Positions 1-5,124 of a DNA stretch of 6,852 nt are shown here, piece after piece. Under the pieces are notes generated by a model. It was not told the origin of the DNA. It searched no databases and saw only the letters and a list, made by a program, of their open reading frames with translations. The DNA comes from Gammaproteobacteria bacterium. Lineage in GTDB: Bacteria; Pseudomonadota; Gammaproteobacteria; Pseudomonadales; Halomonadaceae. The stretch is taken from assembly GCA_023485185.1 (NCBI GenBank), contig JAMCZP010000218.1, positions 1 through 6,852 on the forward strand, in the 5' to 3' direction. The position numbers and the translations under genes are program-made. How positions within the stretch are numbered: position 1 is the first letter of the stretch; each line of letters opens with the position of its first letter.

Positions 1-212
1 TGATGATGAGCGAGGCGCACTTCAAGGCATTTTGCCGTGACTGCGCCGTGCCAGAGCCGGTTCAAGCCGAGCTGCCAACCAGCGGCCTGGCTGAGCATGA
101 AGTGGCTTTTTTTCATTTTCTTAAAGCCCAACCACAAGGGCGCCTGGAGCAGGAGTATCTACCTTCACAAGACGTACAGCGTGAGCTGCTGGGGTGGTTG
201 GGTCGCTGTTAA
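1..212 (+). CDS. 3' end of a gene of unknown function (partial)
   Basis: The reading frame is open from the left edge to a TAA at 210-212. Two ATG codons at 3 and 6 could be starts, but no upstream sequence is present to show a ribosome binding site, so this may equally be the C-terminal part of a longer protein. The visible 69 residues are soluble, with four cysteines, a short aromatic run (AFFHFL, about residues 35-40) and a C-terminal helix-like stretch ending WLGRC. I do not recognise the family and assign no function. The gene converges on the RES toxin gene, with only 19 bases between the two stop codons. A perfect 13-bp tandem duplication begins at its last codons (200-225). Codon choice looks like that of the surrounding chromosome. 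Confidence 0.5.
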   Translation, partial: MMSEAHFKAFCRDCAVPEPVQAELPTSGLAEHEVAFFHFLKAQPQGRLEQEYLPSQDVQRELLGWLGRC

Positions 213-225
213 GGGTCGCTGTTAA
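200..225. repeat. 13-bp perfect tandem duplication over a stop codon
   Basis: The unit GGGTCGCTGTTAA occurs at 200-212 and again at 213-225. A degenerate third copy (9 of 13 positions) follows at 226-238. The first copy carries the TAA that ends the upstream + strand gene. The second repeats the TAA one frame over, so two frames are stopped. This looks like a slippage duplication in the gap between converging genes; no regulatory role is evident. Confidence 0.75.
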
Positions 226-231
226 GGGTTG

Positions 232-681
232 CTAGTACGCTAGTCTGGGGTCGAGGGGAAACTGCTCGACTGAAAGTTTAGCCAGTCTGGCGTCCGGGTG
301 GCGTGGGTTAAACAGATAGTTGCAGTTATGCGGCACAATCACCGTGGGCACTTTGAGCAATAAAGAGTGACCTTCATTTAGCCACTGTGAGCCTAGTGAG
401 CGGGTGAGCTGCTGTTGTTGAGGCCATGCTTCTGGCAAACTTGCTTCAATCGGCATCTCGCTGGCTGATGAGGGTAGCTCGACACGCAGTAACGTGAATT
501 GATCAGGTAGCTCATCAATGTTCATTTCAAAGTGAACCAGTACCTCAAGCAACGCAGTGGCCGGTGAGTCGGCAAGGTAAACGACCGGCTGGCCTTTATG
601 GTGCCACCGGCCAGCCGTGACCGTGCCGCCTATGCCAGATAGATCGGTGTAGTTGGATATACGCCACGCTACTTTAGTCAC
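232..681 (-). CDS. RES-domain toxin of a type II toxin-antitoxin system
   Basis: This 149-residue protein is a full-length, single-domain RES toxin. Characterised family members (e.g. MbcT and Pseudomonas Res) destroy cellular NAD+ and halt growth. Family landmarks seen here: AWR at residues 5-7, the GRW motif with R25, Y35 in VVYLA, E46 in the ALLEVLVHFE helix, and the C-terminal NYLFNPRHPD block (121-130). The family is named for conserved Arg, Glu and Ser. Where the serine normally stands (VPS before the NYLxNP block), this protein has threonine: T113, codon ACG at 343-345. Activity may therefore be altered. The GTG start at 679-681 was chosen because it overlaps the antitoxin stop as GTGA and because homology begins there. 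A longer reading back to an ATG at 799-801 would add 40 residues of antitoxin-antisense-like composition and is unlikely. There is no good Shine-Dalgarno site before the GTG, consistent with translational coupling to the antitoxin. Confidence 0.9.
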   Translation of the reverse strand: MTKVAWRISNYTDLSGIGGTVTAGRWHHKGQPVVYLADSPATALLEVLVHFEMNIDELPDQFTLLRVELPSSASEMPIEASLPEAWPQQQQLTRSLGSQWLNEGHSLLLKVPTVIVPHNCNYLFNPRHPDARLAKLSVEQFPLDPRLAY

Positions 682-1094
682 GGCGACAACCCATAGTGAA
701 GTTGCTGAAGTAGCTCTTCTACTGCTTCGTAGCCTGGCGTCGTGGTGACTGCTGTCAAAGCACTGATTCCCCCCAGCGCACGGCGAGGCTTCTGTAGCCA
801 ACGAATGGCTTTCTCGCGATTGCCGAAAATCTCTTCGGCGAGGATAACGATTCTGCTCGTTCGGTAGAGTCGATCGCCCTCGTCGGGCGTTAAGGGTTTT
901 CCTTTTGAGCGCCGGTGATCATGGGTGCGGCGATTGATAATCCCAACACCGTAGGCATCGATGCCATGCTCTTTACGAAGTCGCTCAAGGGCATCCAGCG
1001 GTACGCCTTTTCGGATCAACTCATCTGAGCGTGCGCCAACAGAACCACCCATTAGAGCAATAACGCCGCTTTCCACTTCATCGATAGCTTCCAT
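678..1094 (-). CDS. Xre/MbcA/ParS-family antitoxin (DUF2384 toxin-binding domain)
   Basis: This 138-residue antitoxin is the partner of the adjacent RES toxin. In this family the N-terminal Xre-like helix-turn-helix binds the operon's own promoter, and the C-terminal DUF2384 domain covers the toxin active site. The N-terminal part (about 22-68) carries the degenerate Xre-like pattern, with GVPLDALERL at 30-39 and NRRTHDHRR at 54-62. The C-terminal domain (about 72-136) shows DRLYRTSRI, AEEIFGN, AIRWLQKP and RALGG, then GYEAVEELLQQLHYG, in the canonical order. The ATG at 1092-1094 has an AAGGAG site 7 bases upstream (complement of 1102-1107), which decides the start. The antitoxin is first in the operon and overlaps the toxin by four bases, so it is made ahead of the toxin. 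The paired palindromes upstream fit autoregulation. Confidence 0.93.
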   Translation of the reverse strand: MEAIDEVESGVIALMGGSVGARSDELIRKGVPLDALERLRKEHGIDAYGVGIINRRTHDHRRSKGKPLTPDEGDRLYRTSRIVILAEEIFGNREKAIRWLQKPRRALGGISALTAVTTTPGYEAVEELLQQLHYGLSP

Positions 1095-1152
1095 TACAGT
1101 ACTCCTTTTTCGCTAATCTTTTACCTAATGATAGGCTGTCTCATCCTATTCA

Positions 1153-1183
1153 GCAATTTGCTAACTATATAGGCGCAAATTGC
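1153..1183. promoter_or_regulatory. Paired GCAAwTTGC palindromes, likely antitoxin operator
   Basis: GCAATTTGC at 1153-1161 and GCAAATTGC at 1175-1183 form a perfect 9-bp inverted repeat with a 13-base spacer. Each arm is itself a small palindrome (GCAA and TTGC around one A/T), so this can be read as two dyad sites with centres 22 bp apart, about two helical turns on one face of DNA. The spacer contains the candidate -10 of the antitoxin-toxin operon. Position and symmetry match an operator for the Xre antitoxin or its RES complex. This is inferred from family behaviour, not shown. Confidence 0.7.
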
Positions 1184-1196
1184 CAAAATGAGTAAA
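1164..1196 (-). promoter_or_regulatory. Candidate promoter of the Xre-RES operon
   Basis: On the minus strand a TATAGT hexamer (1164-1169, overlapping TATATA at 1166-1171) could be a -10 box. The only -35-like sequence nearby is TTTACT (1191-1196), at a spacing of 19 from TATATA, so the -35 is weak. The hexamer lies between the two GCAAwTTGC palindromes, which supports a repressible promoter. The leader to the ATG would be roughly 65 bases. Confidence 0.4.
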
Positions 1197-1257
1197 AAGT
1201 ATGAAATGGGAAGAAGTGGTTGAGTTACAGCTGTTAATTTGACATAGCACCGATACG

Positions 1258-1284
1258 AGCAACGGGTGTAAGCAACTGGTATAA
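1258..1284. repeat. Imperfect 13-bp direct repeat upstream of the membrane-protein gene
   Basis: AGCAACGGGTGTAA (1258-1271) recurs as AGCAACTGGTATAA (1271-1284), with 12 of 14 positions identical and a period of 13. The second copy contains the extended -10 element TGGTATAAA. It may be a regulator site duplicated next to the promoter or a simple tandem duplication. Confidence 0.5.
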
Positions 1285-1300
1285 ACTGGATCCGTTTATA
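1277..1300 (+). promoter_or_regulatory. Extended -10 promoter with overlapping 7-bp dyad
   Basis: TGGTATAAA at 1277-1285 matches an extended -10 (TGn followed by TATAAA) and would start transcription near 1291-1293, about 40 bases before the ATG at 1334. No good -35 lies at the right distance, which extended -10 promoters tolerate. The -10 also forms the left arm of a perfect inverted repeat, TATAAAC (1280-1286) and GTTTATA (1294-1300), around a 7-base centre holding GGATCC. A protein bound to this dyad would cover the -10 and start site, so it is a plausible operator. Confidence 0.5.
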
Positions 1301-1333
1301 AGCTTGATAGCAGCGCCACAGCGGGAGAGGGAT

Positions 1334-2506
1334 ATGCGTACTGAGTGGTCGTTACGGACTGGATGGTTAATAGTCGCGACAGCCATTCTAGTGGCGGGAG
1401 TATTAACCGCCGCAGCTTCTCACGAGCCGTTCGATTCCCGGCTAGTGCGTTTGGAAGTACAGCGAGCGCTTCCTGCACTAGAGCCAACCCTTGAACAAGA
1501 GTCACCAGAGATCAATGCGCTGTTTCTTAGCTACGCCGCCGATCAGGCGCTGTGGATGAGCGCTTCGCTGGCGCTTATACGCCACGGTGATATAGCGCGA
1601 AGCGTCTTAATCGACTACGGGCTCTCTCCTCAGTTTCAGGATGTCCTGGTGCGCTTTGGCGCAGATGCCGTCCTCCCTATTAGCTATTTCCGCGATCATG
1701 ACGTTACCACGTTGCGTGCACAGCACTGGATTGGCGAGCGCTATCAGCAAGTCAGCCGCTGGTGGAGCGATGAGCCAACGGATACCAATGAGTTGGGTGA
1801 AGCAGACGTAGAGGCGGCCATTGCAGAGTTAACTCCTTTTCGGCGTGGTCAGATGGGCATTGCGCTACTGGATGCCAACGGCCACGGGCTGCTCAATCAG
1901 TTTGTGATGAGTGAACAAGGCGACGTCGAGTGGTTACAGGGTGAGCGCATAGTCGCAGGCGTAGGCGATTTCTTTACCAGTGGATTACGCGACCTGGAAA
2001 GCCAGTGGCGGCGTGGCGATGCCATTGGCGCAGCCGATTTGGGCTGGGCCGGTGTCGATCTATTGGTGATGGCCAGCACCGTCAAGGTGTTGCGGGCGGG
2101 AAGAGCTGCCCGAACCGCTCGGGTAGGCAGCATCGAAGCTCAAGGCGCACGTACTGGGCTGCGTCAAGGAGCGCTAGCAACTACTGGCGGGCGCTTCGCT
2201 ACGCTGCCGCGCATCGCTAAGGTCGCCGCGGTAGCGGGCACAGCCTATATAGTGATTCGTCATCCCAGCCTGGTCAGCGCACTGGGTGCCAATCTATCTA
2301 ACTGGCTCGGCTGGCCAACGTGGCTTGGACAGTTTCTTATCTGGCTAATTGTACTATTACCGGTACTGTTCATTGCGCGCTTTATCTATCGCTGGCTACT
2401 GACACCACTGCTGTGGCTACTGATGCCATTGATCCGAGTGTGTTTCAAGGCCGCTAACCGTTCGCTGGCCAAGCGCTCTCAAAGGCAAACTGAAGGACTT
2501 AGTTGA
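1334..2506 (+). CDS. Membrane protein of unknown function, 390 residues
   Basis: I do not recognise the family. The protein has one hydrophobic N-terminal segment (about 10-28, signal anchor or uncleaved signal). A long polar region follows (30-235), rich in aromatic and acidic residues, probably periplasmic if residue 28 exits the membrane. A moderately hydrophobic stretch GWAGVDLLVMASTVKVL (238-254) is followed by a very basic, Arg/Ala-rich stretch (254-293). Two or three further hydrophobic segments lie at about 294-309, 333-351 and 354-369, and the tail is basic and presumably cytoplasmic. The Arg-rich 254-293 section would fit a cytoplasmic loop. The ATG at 1334 is chosen because GGGAGAGG (1323-1330) sits just upstream; the in-frame TTG at 1304 has no such site. 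Its own extended -10 promoter lies upstream. The gene is bracketed by two toxin-antitoxin modules, the second beginning 57 bases after its stop. No clear terminator follows it, so read-through into the antitoxin gene is possible. Confidence 0.8.
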   Translation: MRTEWSLRTGWLIVATAILVAGVLTAAASHEPFDSRLVRLEVQRALPALEPTLEQESPEINALFLSYAADQALWMSASLALIRHGDIARSVLIDYGLSPQFQDVLVRFGADAVLPISYFRDHDVTTLRAQHWIGERYQQVSRWWSDEPTDTNELGEADVEAAIAELTPFRRGQMGIALLDANGHGLLNQFVMSEQGDVEWLQGERIVAGVGDFFTSGLRDLESQWRRGDAIGAADLGWAGVDLLVMASTVKVLRAGRAARTARVGSIEAQGARTGLRQGALATTGGRFATLPRIAKVAAVAGTAYIVIRHPSLVSALGANLSNWLGWPTWLGQFLIWLIVLLPVLFIARFIYRWLLTPLLWLLMPLIRVCFKAANRSLAKRSQRQTEGLS

Positions 2507-2530
2507 TAAAGCACTTTTTTAAACTAAACT
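2503..2530 (+). promoter_or_regulatory. Candidate promoter of the Phd-VapC operon
   Basis: TTGATA (2503-2508, 5 of 6 to the -35 consensus) and TAAACT (2525-2530, 4 of 6 to the -10) are separated by 16 bases. The -35 overlaps the stop codon of the membrane-protein gene. The predicted start near 2537 leaves a leader of about 27 bases. An 8-bp palindrome CTAGCTAG (2529-2536) overlaps the end of the -10 and the start site. Confidence 0.45.
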
Positions 2531-2541
2531 AGCTAGACTAA

Positions 2542-2559
2542 GTCTCGTCTCTAGGAGAC
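2542..2559. promoter_or_regulatory. GTCTC repeats and dyad over the antitoxin ribosome binding site
   Basis: GTCTC occurs twice in tandem (2542-2546 and 2547-2551) and is answered by GAGAC at 2555-2559. The second copy with GAGAC forms an inverted repeat around TAG. The right half contains the AGGAG ribosome binding site (2553-2557) of the antitoxin gene. It could be an operator for the antitoxin-toxin complex or a small hairpin tuning translation. The arms are short, so this is tentative. Confidence 0.4.
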
Positions 2560-2563
2560 AAAA

Positions 2564-2803
2564 ATGGAAGCTATTAATATACATGAAGCTAAGACACGGT
2601 TGTCACAGCTGGTGGCGCGCGCTGCTGAAGGTGAAGGGTTTATCATTGCCAAAGCAGGTAAGCCGATGGCACGCGTAACGGCGATTGACAGCCCTGTTTC
2701 TGGTCAGCAGAAGCGCCTGGGTTTTCTGACCGGGCAATTTAAAGTACCTAATGACTTTGACCGGATGGGGCAAGATGAAATAGCCGAGATGTTTGGAGGC
2801 TGA
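2564..2803 (+). CDS. Phd/YefM-family antitoxin (VapB-type partner of VapC)
   Basis: This 79-residue antitoxin has a complete Phd/YefM N-terminal DNA-binding fold. Its signature runs from INIHEAKTRLSQLV (4-17) through GEGFIIAKAGKPMARV (23-38). The flexible C-terminal part (51-79), with GFLTGQF and DFDRM and an acidic end, is the usual toxin-wrapping segment. It neutralises the downstream PIN ribonuclease, and in this family it also represses its own promoter. The ATG at 2564 has AGGAG (2553-2557) 6 bases upstream. The stop TGA at 2801-2803 is one base from the toxin ATG, and the toxin ribosome binding site lies inside the end of this gene, so the two are translationally linked. It is unrelated to the Xre antitoxin at 678-1094, so cross-neutralisation is unlikely. 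Confidence 0.92.
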   Translation: MEAINIHEAKTRLSQLVARAAEGEGFIIAKAGKPMARVTAIDSPVSGQQKRLGFLTGQFKVPNDFDRMGQDEIAEMFGG

Positions 2804-2804
2804 T

Positions 2805-3191
2805 ATGAATCTGCTTCTTGACACGCATGTTTTGCTCTGGGCGTCGGCAGAGCCGGAGAAACTCTCTGATGATGCGCTATCGCTAATCAACGATGATAAC
2901 AATAGGCTCTATTTTAGCGCTGCCAGCATCTGGGAAGTGGTGATTAAAAACAGCCTACAACGCACTGATTTTCACGTTGACCCACATCTTTTGCGAAGAG
3001 GGTTGATGGATAATGGCTATTTAGAACTTCCGATCAGTTCACTGCATACACTCAATATTGCTCATTTACCCAGCATTCATAAAGACCCCTTTGATCGAAT
3101 TTTGGTGGCCCAGGCAGAAGCTGAGGGATTTTTGCTGCTTACTGCGGATGAGCTGGTGGCTCAATATGCAGGCCCGATTAGAAAAATATAA
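2805..3191 (+). CDS. vapC: VapC-family PIN-domain ribonuclease toxin
   Basis: This 128-residue single-domain PIN toxin is a Mg2+/Mn2+-dependent endoribonuclease; known VapC proteins cut initiator tRNA or rRNA loops, but the target here cannot be told. The acidic active site appears intact: D6 in LLLDTHVLLW, E44 in SIWEVVIK, D94 and D97 in HKDPFDRILVAQA, and D115 in LLTAD. The length is normal for the family. The ATG at 2805 is preferred over an in-frame TTG at 2793, because GGAGG (2795-2799) sits 5 bases before the ATG and the protein then opens directly with the first PIN strand. Two 60-base blocks of this gene counted by eye (2881-2940 and 2941-3000) contain 28 and 25 G+C, against 36 in a block of the allophanate hydrolase gene (3661-3720), consistent with acquisition from elsewhere. 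No convincing + strand terminator follows the stop. Confidence 0.93.
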   Translation: MNLLLDTHVLLWASAEPEKLSDDALSLINDDNNRLYFSAASIWEVVIKNSLQRTDFHVDPHLLRRGLMDNGYLELPISSLHTLNIAHLPSIHKDPFDRILVAQAEAEGFLLLTADELVAQYAGPIRKI

Positions 3192-3238
3192 GCATAAAAT
3201 TTCTCTCGTAAAACGCAGCCTAACCACCTGTTCTTTTT

Positions 3239-3277
3239 AAAAGGCCCATCCGCAATGTTGCTCATGCATATGGGCCT
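3239..3277 (-). terminator. Rho-independent terminator of the atzF operon
   Basis: AGGCCCAT (3242-3249) and ATGGGCCT (3270-3277) form a perfect 8-bp GC-rich stem, with a possible inner GCA/TGC extension in the loop. On the minus strand the stem ends in T and continues TTT (3241-3239) before an A run, giving a short U tract 10 bases past the atzF stop. The loop is rather large and the U tract short. On the + strand no T run follows, so it is a poor terminator for vapC. Confidence 0.6.
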
Positions 3278-3286
3278 CTCATAGCA

Positions 3287-5110
3287 TCAGTCAGATCGGT
3301 GCGCCAACCACCCCCGCCAGCCGCCAAATTCGGTGATGTCTTCAGCTTCACCGCCTTCGTTAAGCGCACCGGCGGTGCAGATAAAACCACACTTCCAACT
3401 ACCGTCGGCAAGCTCCACCTGGCCTAAACCAAGCGGGGCAGGAATGCCGGCTAAAAAGCTGCCCACGGTTTCGATGGGTAAGCGCCAAACTTCTACTTCA
3501 ATGGCTTGACCGTTCTCGTCGCGCAGCATCGCCGGGCGTTTTGGCGGCCCGCCTGCCAGGGCAAACAGTTTATAGCGTGGGGCGCTGTGGGTGGTGCTAA
3601 TCAGTACGCCGCCCCGCTGAGTGAGCTGATGATTAAGCGGAAGCCCTTTTAGGTGCGCGCCGCATACGACTATTTCCATGCTGCCATCCTGGGCAGGCGC
3701 GGGTAGTTCCGCTAGAGGAGGGTGTGGAATTCTTGTTGCGCCTAACGGTAGCATCAGGCGCGCTTCAAGGGCACGGGCGAGGGAGAGCAGCGGTAGGTCA
3801 GCAAATACCGGGCCAAACAGCGTGATGCCTACCGGTAAGTCATGCTCACTAAAGCCTACCGGCACGGCCAGGGCGCTGTAGTCCAACAGGTTCATAAAGT
3901 TGGTCCAGGTGCCCAGGCGCGAATTGACGCCGATAGGGTCTGCCGCTACCTCGGCCTTGCTCGGATGGGTAACCGTGGTAGGCGTGAGCATCACATCTAC
4001 TTGGCTGATCAACGCGTCGGCCTGGCGCTTATACTCGGCGAGCTTATAACGCGCATCAAAGGCGTCGACTGCCAGCGGCGTCGCTCCCCCCTGAGTGATT
4101 TGGAAAGTGACTGGATGCACCGCATCAGGGTTACTCTCCATCAATTCACGAATCACATGGTAGCGTTCGGCCACCCAAGGCCCTTCGTAAAGCAGGCGCG
4201 CTGCTGCCAGTAACGGAGAACAATCTAGCTCAACTTTTTCGCCGCCCAGGGCTTCAAGCTCAGCAATTGCATGGTGCATGGCTTGGGTATAGGCCACATC
4301 GGTTTGCCATTGGGATTCCAGTGGCACCCCAAAGCGGAACGCGGCTGGCGCTTTTCCGTAGCGTTTGCCATGTATCGCAAAGTCATGCTGGCGCGACCAG
4401 GCGCACTCAGCATCATAGGCAGCAGTAATATCCAGCACCTTTGCGGCATCGTCAGCGGTCAGCGCAAATACGCTAATGGTATCCAGCGTGGCGCAAGCGG
4501 GAACCACGCCCCGAGTGCTCAGCAGCCCCAGGCTGGGTTTAACCCCGTATAAGTTATGAAAGCATGCAGGCACGCGGCCAGAGCCTGCCGTATCGGTGCC
4601 CAGTGCAAAGCTGACCATGCCGGCGGCTGTCACCACTGCGGAGCCGCTGCTGGAGCCGCCGGGCACCAGCGAAGGGTCAAAAGCATTGGCAGGGGTGCCA
4701 TACACATCCAGGGCGCGCTCACCGACCAAGCCTGTAGCAAACTGGTCCAGGTTGGTTTTGCCCATGGGAATCGCGCCCGCATCGATCAACTGCTGCACCA
4801 CAAAGGCATTTTCTGTGGGCGTATAGGCATACGCCGGGCTGCCTGCGGTGGTGGGCACTCCCGCTAGGTCGATATTGTCTTTCAAAGCAAAGGGGATGCC
4901 GTAAAGCGGCATTGTTTCCGGCGACTCATCTTCCAGGCGCTTCAAATAGGGCGCCAACTGCTCGCGACTTAAGCGAGTGATCCAGGCGGGCTCTTTACCG
5001 TGGCTTTCGGCCGCTGCCAACAGCTGACTGATAAGGTCAGAAGGGGTGAGTTTGCCGCTACGGTAGGCTGCATGCAGGCTGGCAATATCGAGTGCAATAG
5101 GAAGCGTCAT
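3287..5110 (-). CDS. atzF: Allophanate hydrolase (EC 3.5.1.54)
   Basis: This 607-residue cytoplasmic amidase hydrolyses allophanate (urea-1-carboxylate) to ammonia and CO2, the last step of urea, biuret, cyanurate or guanidine nitrogen release. The amidase-signature domain fills about 1-455, with the Lys-cisSer-Ser triad visible: K77 in FALKDNID, S153 in PGGSSSGSA and S177 in GTDTAGSGRVPA, the last two at the family spacing of 24. Residues about 477-604 are the separate C-terminal domain typical of AtzF and urea amidolyase (IVVCGAHLKGLPLNHQL, then GSFLAGIPAPLGLGQVEL and the ending EDITEFGGWRGWL). Both domains are complete, so it is a standalone hydrolase rather than half of a fused urea amidolyase. 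The ATG at 5108-5110 has AAGGAA 6 bases upstream. It is last in a minus-strand operon, 14 bases after the preceding stop, and a hairpin terminator follows. The substrate-generating carboxylase is not in the window. Confidence 0.95.
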   Translation of the reverse strand: MTLPIALDIASLHAAYRSGKLTPSDLISQLLAAAESHGKEPAWITRLSREQLAPYLKRLEDESPETMPLYGIPFALKDNIDLAGVPTTAGSPAYAYTPTENAFVVQQLIDAGAIPMGKTNLDQFATGLVGERALDVYGTPANAFDPSLVPGGSSSGSAVVTAAGMVSFALGTDTAGSGRVPACFHNLYGVKPSLGLLSTRGVVPACATLDTISVFALTADDAAKVLDITAAYDAECAWSRQHDFAIHGKRYGKAPAAFRFGVPLESQWQTDVAYTQAMHHAIAELEALGGEKVELDCSPLLAAARLLYEGPWVAERYHVIRELMESNPDAVHPVTFQITQGGATPLAVDAFDARYKLAEYKRQADALISQVDVMLTPTTVTHPSKAEVAADPIGVNSRLGTWTNFMNLLDYSALAVPVGFSEHDLPVGITLFGPVFADLPLLSLARALEARLMLPLGATRIPHPPLAELPAPAQDGSMEIVVCGAHLKGLPLNHQLTQRGGVLISTTHSAPRYKLFALAGGPPKRPAMLRDENGQAIEVEVWRLPIETVGSFLAGIPAPLGLGQVELADGSWKCGFICTAGALNEGGEAEDITEFGGWRGWLAHRSD

Positions 5111-5124
5111 AATAGATTCCTTAA

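Noticed and set aside
682..801. N-terminal extension of the RES toxin by 40 residues from an ATG at 799-801
   Set aside because: The extra segment lies wholly inside the antitoxin gene in another frame and has low-complexity, non-RES composition. The GTG at 679-681 overlaps the antitoxin stop and begins the RES homology.
1188..1242. Short + strand reading frames of 11 and 13 codons starting at 1188 and 1201
   Set aside because: Neither has a convincing ribosome binding site or recognisable peptide; both sit in the regulatory gap and are expected by chance.
1239..1244. Perfect TTGACA hexamer, possible -35 on the + strand
   Set aside because: No -10-like sequence occurs 16-18 bases downstream (around 1261-1268 it is GC-rich), and the TATAAA at 1280 is far too distant.
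1304..1333. TTG start adding 10 residues to the membrane protein
   Set aside because: There is no ribosome binding site before it and it lies just after the predicted transcription start; the ATG at 1334 has GGGAGAGG upstream.
2603..2902. 99-codon frame on the minus strand across antitoxin and toxin genes
   Set aside because: It is antisense to two well-supported genes and its translation has no family character.
3252..3261. GCAATGTTGC resembling the GCAAwTTGC antitoxin operator
   Set aside because: It has a two-base centre instead of one, lies in the loop of the terminator hairpin and is far from any promoter; most likely chance.
3678..4867. Several 67-123 codon + strand frames opposite atzF
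   Set aside because: They are mirror frames of a GC-rich coding sequence with an intact, conserved amidase on the other strand; no plausible starts or protein motifs.
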